Source: Dysidea avara (taxonomy: Eukaryota > Porifera > Demospongiae > Dictyoceratida > Dysideidae). Taken from it: DNA of 64,000 nucleotides. The position numbers were made by a program, and so were the translations under genes. The notes beneath the pieces are model-generated. The model was not told the origin of the DNA, did no database searches, and saw nothing but the letters and a program-made list of their open reading frames with translations. This document shows positions 38,558-50,916 of this stretch, piece after piece (positions within the stretch are counted from its first letter, which is position 1; each line of letters starts with the position of its first letter). The DNA is taken from positions 2,778,001 through 2,842,000 of the forward strand of contig NC_089274.1 of NCBI RefSeq assembly GCF_963678975.1. Reading direction: 5' to 3'.

Positions 38558-40622
38558 GTTAATGTAGGTATAGCACATAGATAGTGATGCACAACATATT
38601 TTAGACGCTATATTGATGTCCATATGAAGATGGGAATGTGTATGTGTGTTGCTTGGCTGAGTGGCGTGCCCACCCAGTGCCCAGGTAAAGTAAAATGTCT
38701 AGATACGCCACTGAGGGTGATCCCCTTGGACCATTACTGTTTTCCCTTGTCCTTATTGATTTCTTATCCAGTGTTACTTTCCCAGCTGGACTGGCTTTTC
38801 AGTTATGGTACTTGGATGACGGAACCTTGGTGGGTACGTGCTCCAGCCTTGCCTCCTTTTTGCAAATGCTTGTACAGCGGGGTCCGAGTTTTGGTCTCTA
38901 CCCTAATTTATCTAAATGTGAGGTCTTTTGGCCTTCTGGTAATCAGTCGTTTCCGGAGTTTCAATCATCTGTCACCCGTATTTCGTTGTTGCAAGAGGAA
39001 GGAGCTGCCTTTCTTGGCTCCCCTGTGTGGGGATCCTCTGATTATTTCTTGTCATTTGTTGGCAAGGCTGTTGATAAGGTGGCTTCTCTTCAGGACCGTC
39101 TTGGGGGTTTGGGGAACCCTCAAGTTGAACTCCATCTTCTCCGAAGTTGTCTGGGTGTTTGTACACTTAATCATCTCTTGCATACTATTTCCCCAAATTG
39201 TGTTATTTCTCAACTTGAACGTTTTGATTATATAATCTTCGATCTGCTTTAGGTCATATTTGCAGCAAATCTTCTATATCTGACTTATCTTGGCTGCAGG
39301 CTACTCTACCGTGTTCTATGGGAGGATTGGGTTTGCGTGAAGCTACCAGTACCTCTTCAGCAGCCTTTTTAGGCTCTTGTTTCAGCTCCCAAGAATTGTG
39401 TTATCGTCTGCTCCAGTCTTTTAGTGGGGGTCCTGACGTGTTTTCTTCCATCCCGGATCAGGATGTTGCTACCTCAATTCTGCTGCTCTTGGTTAACAAT
39501 GATTCCCTTCCTGATCTTATCCATCCAGCTTGTGGGCAGCGTGTTTTCCAACATGAACTTGATATTGCTTGTCAGACCCTTTTGCTTAATTCACTTACCA
39601 TTCGGGACCAAGCCAGAATTCGTTCAATTTCTGCTGACCCCTGTACCAGTTTATGGCTTCGGGCCATTCCTTGTGATTCTTTAGGCCTATCCATGTCCTC
39701 ACAGGAGTTTGTATGTTCTCTTCGATACTGGCTTGGTGTCCCTCTCTTTTCTGCCACTTCTCCAGTTCGCTGCCCATGTGGTAGTGTTGTTGATCAATTT
39801 GGTGATCATCTGCTGGGCTGTGGACATGGACCCATGCGTATACGTAGGCACGATGCTTTATGTGATGTGATATATCATGCTTTACTTCAGGACAATACTG
39901 GTTGCCGTAAAGAGCAATGGTGTCCTGGTTCCCGATTGAATCGCCCGGGTGATGTTTTTCACCCTGACTTTGTGCATGGGAAGCCTGCGTAACTACTTCG
40001 ATGTTACTGTGCATTGTCCATTACAAGAATCTCTGTTGGGTCGATCTGCAGTTTTGGCAGGTGTGGCTGCTGCTAAGGGAGAAGAAGATAAGGATGCTCA
40101 CCATGATGAGCTTGTACAGGCTGCTGGAGGTGTCTTTGTCCCCCTGGTGGTTGAGTCCTTGGGTTTGTGGTCTGCTGCTAGTCGTCCTGTCTTGCAGGAT
40201 ATTGCTTTGAGGACAACCACCAGGAGTGGCATTTCTCGTGGCCTAGCAAACCGCCATCTGCTAGAGCAACTCTCTGTTTGTCAGTGGCGCCACAATGCCC
40301 GGACATTTTACATCTATTTAGCCTGTTGTCTGGCAGTCCTTTGTGGGAGTTGAACTCTGTTTCATGCTCCCACTCCCTGCAGTTTGGTCAGTAGTCTGCA
40401 GGGCTTTCTTCTTAAGGCCCCTGTCCGGGGTTTTGCTGTGTGTATGCTGGCGGTCCATGCGGTGTTTTTGTAGGTCTGTGTAGGCTCTGTAGGTTTAGCT
40501 GCTTTTTCTACTTTTTGTCATTTATAAATTAAATTAGGTTTAACTTCTAGCTGGAGATCGGGGAGGATGGGAGTGCCATTAGGGCCGGAATAAAAAAAAT
40601 AATTAAAAAACACAAAGGAACG

Positions 40623-41068
40623 CAATGCATACACCTGCGGTTGCGTCTAACCGCATGCGAAAAAAAACGAAACATCCCCTTTCATGTCGGCAATCTCGAT
40701 CACGAAACAGTCGGCATGGATTTGTTTCACTGCTTGTGTGGTAGTTACTAGTGACACGATGAGTTTAACTCTAGAGTTTCAGAGCGATAGCGTAAAAGAC
40801 GGTTGAGTTATAGACAAGCCAAATTTGACAACGTTCGTTCCTGTAAAATCCTCACGGTAGTGGTCGCGTCGTTTATTGCCTGCGCCGCACGTTTCTACTT
40901 TACTGGCCGCACGACTCACTACCGTGAGTCTTGATGGGACTTGATTTAGTGCTTAAAACTTCTTTTCCATCTGAGTTAAAGCTTTCTTCCAATAAAATTA
41001 CTGATGGAAGTCATTTGCTGCCCTTGTAGCTACTCACTGAACCTACAAAATAAGTTAGCTAGTGCTCA
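40623..41068. other. Spacer, relatively CpG-rich
   Basis: No gene recognised. The left part continues the minus-strand frame split by the LINE. Confidence 0.35.
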
Positions 41069-41370
41069 GGGGCGGATCCAGAGTTTGGAAAGAGGGGGGG
41101 GGCACCTTGCTGAAAAACAGTTGAAGACCAAAAAAAAAAAAAAAAGGTCACAACAATAATAGCTAGTGATCCTTTACCAAATATATCACGTCTGTTATGT
41201 AAAATAAAATCCTATTTATAGCTTCATAGGTAAGCTACACTGCCTCATGAACATTGTGACTGCTTTATTAGAGTAACTGACTGCTCTATTAGAGTATCTC
41301 GATCTTGTATGCAATTTCTTGAAGGGGGGGGGGGCATTTGCCCCAAATGCCCCATCCTGGATACGCCATT
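41069..41370. mobile_element. GGGGCGGATCCAG-type MITE
   Basis: Starts GGGGCGGATCCAGAGTTT plus G-run, ends G-run, then CCATCCTGGATACGCCATT. It contains an A-run followed by GGTCACAAC (41140) and two motif copies spaced 21 bp (41258-41304). It shares this order of parts with the elements at 51693 and 52799. Confidence 0.7.
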
Positions 41371-42313
41371 GGTGCTAGCTGACCAATAGTTATGTAATAG
41401 GCTAGAATAGATTATAGATATCTACTGAATTCTTACTATATGGTTAGCTTATTTAGCATAGCTATTATATGTATAGCTCACTAGGTTAGCAACATTTTTT
41501 TACAATTATCTTAATCAGTGGATGCTCTATTAGAGTATTTCACTACAAAGTGTTCTATAAGAGAGTATCAATCTAAGGAGTTAATCGTTATATTATATTT
41601 ATTACTGTGCAGCACTCAAAAAGATTATAATGCACAGGTGTGATCACAAAAATTACAAAACTCATTTGGGGTATTGCATCAGCAGGATATTGGTTCCAAA
41701 TTTGATGGTTGATGGGAAAAAGGAAAATTTATACACATCAATTACTGTCATTGTTAACTCTTTGCTTATTCATCTTGGCATTTGTCCTTCGTTATCACTA
41801 CTACCATCACCTCTTCTGCTTGCTCGAATTCTGCATGTAGTCTTGGAAGGTTTACTTAACTACTATTATAGGCATTCCAGCCTGATTTTAAAATTTTTGG
41901 CATTTTATATGCTCAATATATAGATAGAGTATTGATTGCCAATCTCAGAAATATATAGTTTGTTGGGTTGGAATTAGCTACTTTGGCATGCACAGTGCTT
42001 AAAAATTGAAAAAGGGTATATTTTCTCCAGGGCTCTCCATACATTTTAAAGGGAAAAATTGCACAATTGAATTAGGAAGCCATCTAGCAACCTGGACTGT
42101 CTTGAAACTGCAGTTGCTTCTAGCTGCAAGTTTGTACATGTAATTAGAGTAACTTCAGGTCTTATTGGATCCCAGCGATCTTTGTACGCTTTGTGGTGAG
42201 CAAATATGTTTCACCTACTGCACACTTCTCAATACAATGGTGTATACCCATAGGCAAGAGGGTATGTCAAGTAAGTAAAAACATCAAATTAACAACTTAT
42301 AAAGGTAACCAAC
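41371..42313. other. Intergenic, one degenerate motif pair
   Basis: No gene supported. A diverged pair of the 25-bp motif lies at 41521-41570. Confidence 0.35.
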
Positions 42314-42531
42314 TACCGTACACAAGAAAATGTTGACGTAAAAAAAATTTGACGAATTCAGACTTCAGCAGATTTAACGATTAAAATGTTGACAAAAATG
42401 AAGGAATTGTAGGTAAAACCTGTACTTTTAAGGACACTTATAAACATTTGACGAATTTAAATTTGACGAATTAAACTAATTCGTCAAATTCGTCAAATTT
42501 TTTTGACATCAAAATTTCCTTGTGTATGGTA
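42314..42531. mobile_element. MITE, TACCGTAC family, copy 2
   Basis: Left TACCGTACACAAGAAAATG and right CATCAAAATTTCCTTGTGTATGGTA. The interior (AATTCGTCAAATTCGTC repeats, AAAACCTGTACTTTTAAG) is the reverse complement of the copy at 26277-26495, with substitutions. Confidence 0.8.
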
Positions 42532-44223
42532 AAGTGGAGGTGTCACAATGATACAACAATTACCTAAGGTGGAGTTGTGGTTTCAATTACAGCATTGTTA
42601 TGCTGACTTTGAAGTGGTTTATACTTTGAGCTGATGAGACAGCCATCAAAAAATTGTTGTGGAGCTGAAAATCGCTAACCCCAAGCAAAATAACTACGCC
42701 CTTTAAAGTAAGCACCAGTGACTACCTTCCATCCAACAGTACGTTTTTAAAAGTATTCTACATACATTACAAGGCTTGAGAAGACTACAAAACAACACAA
42801 AACTTACTTATATGCAACATGTACAATAAAACTAAGATTTTCATGATGATCAGCGTATGGACAAACCCCATAGCGATTTTCGTCCTCATTGGAGCTCGGA
42901 TGACAGAGCAATCCTAAGTTAAACACAAGTTGTTATTTTGTGCCAGGGTTCTATTGGAGAATATACAGAGAATTTATCTCAGATACTGGAATGCCTACTA
43001 CACAAATCCATATGATTAAATGATGAGCATTGATTAGAAGTTTAAAACTTTGGGATGTGATTCTTAAGTTTTGCTGTAAGGAAATGATAGTATCAGCTAG
43101 CTGATGAGTATGATTCGTGTGTTGTGCTCTATGGGATGGTTTGGTCATAGAAATCAGTATAATACTAGCTAATAGCTAGTTTCCTAATGCACCTATCAAT
43201 GATAAGCCTCACTACCCCCCTCCTGGACTTACTAGGGGATTTTGACCTGATTTGATCTGAAACTCTGTCCCACTAGAGGGGTATTTGACCACTCAAAATT
43301 TTAAATTTTAGGTGTTTGTTTTAACTTGCAAGTAAAAGAATTGACTTGTTTCCTAAAGTGCCTTACAGCCACACTACATGGAGATTTGACCACTAGTTGT
43401 TCCCCCATGGGGGGAGAATTTGATTTTTCAAAAAGTAAAATCACCACCATTTCCCCCACTACACCTGGGAAGGGGTAGGTGGGGGATAATATTGATAGGT
43501 GCATAATGGCTGGACAGCTGTTCTGAGAAGTAAGCCAAGCCCGCCCCTGCTTTTGAAGATGCGACATTTGATCTACTGCCTGGAAATCTGTATCAGTCCT
43601 TGCCTTAACACTGTCCCGCGGATCCTTGCTTGGGGCTTCTCTGGGCTATTGGTTGTGTTGATTGCATGTGATAGACAATCAGTCTCTACCAATTTTCTCC
43701 CTCTTTAATTACTGACACTGATCTGCAAACTAGGAATAAGTAGATAGTTACTCCACATAGTTAAGTAAATTTAGTAATAAGTAATTGTAATGTAGTTAAT
43801 TAATGTATTGCTGTGCATTCCTGCATCAAGAAGCATTATAAATAACACATCGCAGGTAAAGGGCAGTTGTACTATTTCTAAATCATATATCTGTTCACTG
43901 TAGCTATAGTGTGACTGATCATTTGTACTACCTATAGTCGCTTAGAATTATGAACGGTGCATTACATCTTCTGTTGATGTAGTAGCGAAAGTTTTTTACA
44001 CAAAAATGTTCTACATGTGCTAACAAACTTGATGGATCTTGGCAATCCTTAAAGCTATCAGAACAAAACTTTAGCATTTTATAGTATACAATATACACAA
44101 GTAGCTATAGGGTACTTAAATCATACCCATAACCTGATTGGTTTCTATTCCATCCTACAGTAGCGGATTAAATACGTAGTGTCCGGAAAAACCCTTACCT
44201 TACCACCTCGCCTTATCTTAGCC
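42532..44223. other. Intergenic, no gene seen
   Basis: Short open frames on both strands are unsupported. No complete element identified. Confidence 0.35.
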
Positions 44224-44336
44224 TCGCGTGGCCAGATCGCTTTTTCTCCGCACGGCGCTTATCGATTGGAAGTTATAGCGCTTATAATTTCCAATCGATA
44301 AGCGCCGTGCGGAGAAAAAGCGGTCTGGCCACGCGA
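44224..44336. repeat. Hairpin with 48-bp arms
   Basis: Arms 44224-44271 and 44289-44336 are reverse complements with one mismatch, around a 17-bp loop. Arms start TCGCGTGGCCAGAYCGC and contain CTTTTTCTCCGCACGGCG. The CCAGACCGCTTTTTC core recalls AAAAAGCGGTCTGG in the MITE cluster near 29280. Probably a very short MITE. Confidence 0.8.
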
Positions 44337-44948
44337 TTACCTCGGGCCGAAGATCGGGCGCGCTTATGCATCTGTTCCTAAAGAAGTACACAACACTTTA
44401 TTTATTGTTCGTGCTTTTTTCATCAATAATGATGGTTTTTCTCTCCGGTTACTATCCATTATCAACTCAATGACTCGACAAGTCACTGAAAACCAAATAA
44501 ATGAACCTTATTTACGTACCAACGATTCTGCAACAAACTAGTGATTATGCCCCAGTCATGTGACCGACTATATTAACTATATGTCATGAGTTTATCATGT
44601 GACCAGGGTGATCACGAGTCGGGTCATGAGTTAGTACTATATAAGTACACTAAATTCTTACTGTTCAGATAGCTTCTCCGATGAATTTCCTTGAACAAAC
44701 TGTCTGAATCGTTTTTTAAAACTGTAGCTATTAGTTTTAGCGCCACATCTAACGGAAACCACAGCAGCCGCAACCTCGCCACAACAAACAACTGTACTAA
44801 ACCAGTCAGAGATCTCGTGATGCACCAGATCTTATTGCGGCGTCCGCCCAGTTGTAGTTTCGCAGGGCTTGAAGTATAAAATCGACCGTGCGGAAAGATC
44901 AGGGGGAATTTGACCACTGCACTTGAACTTGGCTGATCAATCAGATCG
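44337..44948. other. Left flank of the BEL/Pao element
   Basis: No gene supported. A plus-strand frame at 44691-44879 and a minus-strand frame at 44624-44917 overlap and neither has further support. Confidence 0.35.
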
Positions 44949-45127
44949 TGTCAGGAATTGACTGTAGTTAGTTATAGTGACTGTTAGTAGTTATTATTGT
45001 TATAATGTAATGTATCACGTGCGTACAGTTAGAGTCAATATGGCGTCAGAGTAGTATCCACGAGCGTCGGCTTGATCTCACTGCGTGTCCGCTGTCGAGC
45101 CTTATACTCATTACCGCCCCCTCTACA
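44949..45127 (+). repeat. 5' LTR of the BEL/Pao element
   Basis: 179 bp, TG...CA termini. Contains the words ATCACGTGCGTACAG and GAGCGTCGGCTTG. The next bases, TTTGGTGCTGTGAAC, sit where a tRNA primer site is expected. Confidence 0.92.
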
Positions 45128-45357
45128 TTTGGTGCTGTGAACAGTCTACTGCAGTTTGGACATCGACGATCTTGGTTCATCCATCCATCATCCAGTCTCG
45201 CACGTTGTGCACGCCTTCTTCCATTGTAACCCATCACCTAAACGTCGTGGTACCGTGGCAGTCTCTCTAACGGTACCCAAGAAGGCAAGCACTCGTGTGT
45301 TCCAAGTGTAGTTGTGCTCTCTTTTTTGTAATAGGGTTGGCGTCATTTGGAGTGATG

Positions 45358-47286
45358 GGTGAGCTGAAGCGTTTTCGGACTTCCCGCCGTGGATACCGCT
45401 CTCATACAACGAAGCTGCTTTCCGGAATCCAAGATTTACTTACTGTAGACAATAGTGAAGAAGCAGTTTCAACTATAGAACTCACCCTCGAACAGTTACA
45501 ACGGAAGCAAACAATTTTAGAAGAACTGGATGCCAAGATTGCACCTTTCATTACAGAGGAGACAGAGCTTGAAGAAGAGGTAATGGAAGCTGAAGATACC
45601 AGAACTAATGGTGTTGCACGTCTGAAAGTTAAGCTAAACTCAATACACACAGAATCTACTGAGCCGCCACCAGTACCGAAGACCGTTCAGAGAACTCAAC
45701 CCTCCACAAATGATGGTACCCCCCTTATGCATTTTCCACCAGTGGTGAGTAACACAAGTGATTCAAGTACCCTACACACAGTCAGTGTCACAACCAGTCA
45801 CACCAGTCCCACATTAGAGGCAGCAGCTAGTATTCCAATTAGCAGTGAAGCAGTCACTACCTAGTGAGCACGCTACTGTAGTTAGTACAGTCAGTCACTC
45901 CTCAAGTCGTCTCCCAAAGCTGAGTATCCCTATATTTGCTGGAGACCCCCTGACCTGGCCTGGCAGTCATTCTGGGACTGTTTTGACTCCGCTGTGAACT
46001 CTAGTACAACTCTCTCAGAGGTTCAGAAACTAAGTTATCTTTGTGCGCAACTGCAAGGGGATGCCTTCAGAGTGGTAGCTGGGTTTCCATTGACCCATAC
46101 AAGCTATAACCAGTCAATGACACTACTTAAGAACAGATTTGACCAGCCGCACAAGCTGATTGCTGTACACATGCAAGCACTATTACACCTACCGAAGCCT
46201 TCTAACACACTTGCAAGCTTACAGTTGTTCCATGATTCTGTTGAGGGACATGTCAGAAGCCTCACCTCGCTTGGCAAACCACTTGACTCCTACGCAGACA
46301 TGCTGCTATCAGTAATTCTAGAGAAGCTACCTGGTGAAACTAGGAAACACCTTGCCAGAGAACGTACTGATGGTGAGTGGACCTTTCAGAGTTTACAAGA
46401 TGCAGTCCTTAAGGAAATCCGTGTGTTTGAATCTGTGTTGAACATGCCTTCCCCGCCATCTCACACACCCACAGCATCATTCCATGCTGGGACCAGAAGA
46501 ATCACTACTCGACAAGCTGCAGGAGACCTCAAAAAGAGAGTCTGCGTATACTGCAAGGGCTCCCATGCCTCTATAGACTGTGATGTTGTTCCTCAACCAT
46601 CGAAGAGGCTGGAGATAGTTTGTCAACACAATTTGTGCTTTAACTGCCTTGCCCGACACAAAATGTCACAATGTACTTCCAGAAATCGATGCCGCAAGTG
46701 TTCTAGAAAGCACCATACCAGCCTATGCAACCAACAAGGTGGAAATAATAGCTCTAGCAATGCTAGTGATCACCAGAACAGCAGTAATACACCTGACACA
46801 GTTACCACTCTAACCACAACTGCAGGCATGACCATCATTGCTACCAGTGCTTCATCATCCCTACACGTAGCTGGAGACAATGTTTGTTTATTGAAAACTG
46901 CTGTTGCCAATGTTTATGCTAACAACACAGGAATTGAAGCCAACATACTCCTTGACGAAGGCTCCCAAAGATCGTTTTTAACAGAATGCTTGGCTAGAAG
47001 CTTGCAGTTACAACCTGATCACACAGAAGACATCTGTCTAGCCTCATTTGGATCTTCAACTGGATTAGTAAGAAGGTTAAATGTTGCTACAATTTTATTG
47101 GAAACCATCACAGGGGACAAGCTGCCACTGTCTGTTCTTTTGGTACCTGCCATTGCAGCCCCCATACAGAACACTTCATGCTCTTCCATTGCCAACCTAC
47201 CTTACCTGAAGGAGCTCAAACTTGCTAACCCATTAACAGCTGGAGAGCAATTCAATATCACACTCTTGATCGGTGCTGATTATTAC
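45358..47286 (+). pseudogene. BEL/Pao gag and aspartic protease region
   Basis: The first frame from ATG 45358 runs about 170 residues with a coiled-coil-like Gln/Glu/Leu-rich part, then a Ser/Thr-rich part to a stop at 45862-45864. A frameshift leads to the main Gag frame (about 45900-47286), which resembles the DUF1759 Gag family (SYLCAQLQGDAFRVVAGFPL, LLSVILEKLPGETRKHLARE). Zinc knuckles follow (CVYCKGSHASIDC, then CFNC...C and CRKCSRKHHTSLC). The protease is recognisable as ILLDEGSQRSFLTE (A17-like, Asp in LLDEGS). The frame ends at a TAG at 47287, where the family continues. Confidence 0.85.
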
Positions 47287-50200
47287 TAGCAGGTGGTAGA
47301 GGATCAGATAGTCAGAGGACAAGGTCCCATAGCAATGAAATCAAAGCTTGGCTACTTGTTATCAGGACCATTGACACCGTCAACCAAGCAGTCTGAGAAT
47401 CATGCAGCCAGTGTCCTTCACATCTCTACACAATCAGTGCAACAATCTAATTTGTTTTGGAACATGGAATCCACAGCTACTTCACCTGCCTCAGTTGACT
47501 CAGATAAGGCATTCATGACCGAGTACCAGAGTACTTGTATAAGTCGTCAAGCAGACGGTTCTTATATGGCACAGTTTCCCTGGAAGCCAAACCACCCTCC
47601 CTTGCCTACCAATCGAACATTGTGTGAAAAGAGGACACGAGCACTGGCTTGTCGACTAGTAATGTCACCAGATTTGCTCAATGCATACAACACAATACTC
47701 AGTGATCAAGAACGACGGGGGTTCATAGAGAAGATCAATTCACCACCAGTCACTTCCAGATGTCACTACATCCCACATCATGTGGTTAAGAAGGAATCCC
47801 CAACCATCCCAATCAGAATCGTATACGATTGTAGCTGTCACCAGTCTAAAATCTCACCCACTTTTAATGACTGTCTTCAAGTTGGTGCCCCATATCTTCA
47901 AGATTTGTGTTCAATCATCTTACGATTCCGACTTCACAAGTTTGCAATATCTACAGATATTGAGAAGGCATTTTTACACGTCCGCCTTCATGATGATTTT
48001 TACTAGATTTCTGTGGCTGTCCGATCCCTCAGACCCAGAAAGTGAGTTGGTTGTATATCGATTTTGTGTTGTACTGTTTGGTGCTACGTGCTCACTGTTC
48101 ATTTTGAACTCAGTTATTCACCATCGCTTATCACATTACACTTCCCCCTTAGCACAAGACATGCTCTATAGTCTGTATGTGGATAATATTATGTCAGGCT
48201 GTGATACAGAAGAAGATGTCATTAAGTACTACACAATTTCACGGAATATCATGAAGGAGGCCAAGTTCAATCTCAGAAGCTAGTCGTCCAACAGTGAATT
48301 GCTTACAGCTAAGGCTTCACAGGACAAGGTAGCAGCTGACTCTACTGATGTCAATGTATTGGGTATGAAGTGGAACGTCCTAACTGACACCCTCTCCTTG
48401 ACTCCAAGACCCCCCCTTATCTAACCACAACAACTTAGTCACGAAGCGCGAGGTCCTGCGTGAATCATCTGCTATATTTGATCCCTTGGGATTAATATCT
48501 CCGGTCACCATTAAGGCCAGGTTTTCATTCAGAATCTGTGGCAGCAACAACTACAATGGGATGAACCTTTACAGCAGGATGACCAAGACCAGTGGTTGAC
48601 CATTACCAAGGAGATATATAGGAGAAGCCACTTTTACTTCCATCGATAGACAGTATTTTACTGAGAACACCCAATCATTTCGTCAGCTTCACGTGTTCAC
48701 AGAAGCCATCATGAAGGCTACGGTGCAGTAGCCTTCCTTTGTAATAAGTCCAGCACCAGTTTTGTGATGTCCAAGGCAAGAGTAGCACCACTGAAGCAAT
48801 TGACACTACCCAAACTAGAACTCATGGGTACACTTACTGGTGCCAGACTAAGCTACTTCATCTCCCAGGCATTAGACTTACCACCGTCAACTGTGCATTT
48901 GTGGTCCGACAGTCAAATAGTCCTTTATTGGCTAAAGAGTGATAAGAAACTGCATCAATTTGTATCACATCGGGTGACAGAAATCCGTCAGCTTACTTCT
49001 ACTGCTACATGGAAGTATTGTCCTACAGAAGAAAACCCTGCGGACTTACTAACCAGGGGTATCACCGTAGTACAGATGCAGTCATCCCTGCTTTGGCATC
49101 ATGGACCACAGTGGCTAACTAATTGCAATAACTGGCCTGTTTGGCAACCAACAGCAACACTTCACTTGCAAGCAGCAGCAGTAACAACTTCAGAGTTTGT
49201 TCCATTCATGTCCTCACCTCCCTGTAATGGTCTACACAAGATTATAGGTTTGGATAACTATAGTACCCTTGAAAGAGTTGTGAAAGTTACAGCCGTTGTG
49301 TTACGGTTTGTTGCCAACCTGAAGTCGAAGGATACCAAGCAGACTGGGCCACTCACAGCAGTTGAGCTACATGCAGCCAAGATGAAGTGGGTCAAAGACT
49401 GTCAGCAACAGGTATACTATAATGAGTTTACCAACATGTGTTCTCATTCATCAGCACCCAAACGGCTACCTCTTGTGAGACAACTCCATCTTTTTATTGA
49501 TGAAGATGACTTCATTCGCTGTGGTGGGAGGATCCACAATGCACCTTTGTGCCAGACAACCAGGTTTCCATACTTGCCTCCTCCAAAGCACCCACTCACA
49601 GCAATGATTATCTGCAATTCCCATGTCAGGTTGTTTCATGCTGGAACCAACAGCGTAGTAACAGCTATTCGGCAGACTTTCTGGATTCCTAAAGTAGGAC
49701 AGCATGTCAGGTCACTTTTACGAAGTTGTACTATCTGCAAGAGACATGGTGGAAGACCTTATCCACTCCCTGATTCCCCACCACTTCCAGAAATGAGGAT
49801 GTGTGATGTGGCACCATTTACTGTGACTGGAATCGACTTTACGGGTGCTCTTTATGTACAGATGAATGGTGTGGAGAGTAAAGTCTACATCTGTCTATTT
49901 ACATGTGCCACAACAAGAGGAGTGCACCTGGAGATCGTGACGGACCTCACCACTGATACCTTCCTCCTAGCCCTTAGAAGATTTGCAAGTAGATAATCAT
50001 TGCCACGGATTATTGTATCGGATAATGGTTCTACATACCTCTCAGCAACAGAGGAATTAAGAGAATTACTGTCATCAAGGAGACTAGCAGAGTCATTAGG
50101 TAAACGTGGAATAGTGTGGAAATTCATACCGAAACGTGCACCTTGGTACGGAGGTTGGTGGGAATGTTTGATCGGATTAACGAAGACTGCGTTGATGAAA

Positions 50201-50786
50201 ATGCTGGGCAGAGCTAATGTTTCATTGATGGTGCTGGAAACGCTAGTTGTGGAGGTAGAAGTGGTCCTTAATGATAGGCCCCTGACATACACACCATCAG
50301 AGTGCAATGATGTGGATCCTTTGACCCCAGCACACTTGCTCTATGGCAGGAGAATAACCTATGAATTTGTTAAAGATGATGAAGTGGACGATCCAACCTT
50401 TGGTGACAAGTCAAGTGTAAGAAGACTAGCTAAACGACAGGCACTGACACTACAACACTTCAAGTCCAGGTGGAGGCATGAATATCTCACCTCTACGAGA
50501 GTACCACAAGAAGACTACTGGCTATGGTACAACCAAACAGAGAGTTACTGTTGGAGATGTGGTTTTGGTTCAAGATGATGGACCCCGAATCAACTGGAGG
50601 CTTGCTGTGGTAGAGGAGTTAATAGTAGGACATGATGGCTTGGTGAGAGCTGCTCACATCAGAACTGTAAATGGTAGAACAAACAGACCCATCTCCAAGT
50701 TGTGTCCTCTAGAAGTGTGTTCCACTGAGACACAAACAGATAACACTTCAGAAGTGAGTACAGATCAGCTAGTCCAGATCAGCTAG
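47287..50786 (+). pseudogene. BEL/Pao reverse transcriptase, RNase H and integrase region
   Basis: Continues after the TAG as GPIAMKSKLGYLLSGPL, then reverse transcriptase (IPIRIVYDCS, ISTDIEKAFLHVRL, LYVDNIMSG). The active-site motif reads YVDN, not YVDD. A frameshift occurs at about 48000, a stop at 48284, and more disruptions across 48290-48750, in the RNase H region (FRQLHVFTEA). The integrase has an H2C2 finger (LFHAGTNSV, CTICKRH), Asp in GIDFTGAL, a TAA at 49994, then Asp in VSDNGSTY and Glu in GGWWECL. A DUF5641-like tail follows with another frameshift near 50530. Confidence 0.88.
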
Positions 50787-50916
50787 TCCCAACTGATGTG
50801 GAGAGTCCAGCTGCAGACGCTACAGAAGTCAAGCTTACCTGACCTCAACGAGCATCCAAGAAGAAGGCTGAACAACAGATCTTGACATGGATTAGAGACC
50901 TTGGTGGCCTGGGGTA

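Larger units (their letters stand above)
37536..38713. mobile_element. hAT-type element inside the LINE
   Basis: Termini CAGTGGCGTATCTA and TAGATACGCCACTG with a perfect 8-bp target duplication AGGGTGAT (37528-37535 and 38714-38721). It contains CCCGGGCCTGGGCCC near its left end, and shares family segments with 35193-36068. It has itself been invaded by the element at 38004-38557. Non-autonomous. Confidence 0.9.
37497..40353 (+). pseudogene. Reverse transcriptase with C-terminal endonuclease, broken
   Basis: The coding sequence is cut exactly in the reverse transcriptase motif TGVQQGDPLGPLLFSL: the part through QQGD precedes the hAT insertion and the rest resumes at 38714. Then follow WYLDDGTLVG (YxDD catalytic motif), the thumb region, and a C-terminal part with CPCGSVVDQFGDHLLGCGHG (Cys/His zinc-finger type) and RHD. 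Last come RPGDVFHPDF and YFDVTVHCPL, which fit a restriction-like PD-(D/E)XK endonuclease. This layout is that of early-branching, endonuclease-C-terminal LINEs; the exact clade is not assigned. Single-base frameshifts near 39250 and 39990 inactivate it. Confidence 0.8.
37487..40610 (+). mobile_element. 5'-truncated non-LTR retrotransposon, 12-bp target duplication
   Basis: Flanked by the 12-bp direct repeat CACAAAGGAACG (37475-37486 and 40611-40622). The 5' end begins inside the reverse transcriptase domain and the 3' end is A-rich. It carries a hAT insertion (37536-38713). Target-primed insertion with 5' truncation explains the structure. Confidence 0.9.
37266..40656 (-). pseudogene. Small minus-strand ORF split by a LINE insertion
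   Basis: Removing the LINE at 37487-40610 and one copy of its target duplication leaves a continuous minus-strand frame of 84 codons (ATG at 40656, stop at 37266). That the frame stays open across the insertion point is suggestive but could be chance. No family is recognised; it has a hydrophobic N-terminal third. Low confidence. Confidence 0.25.
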
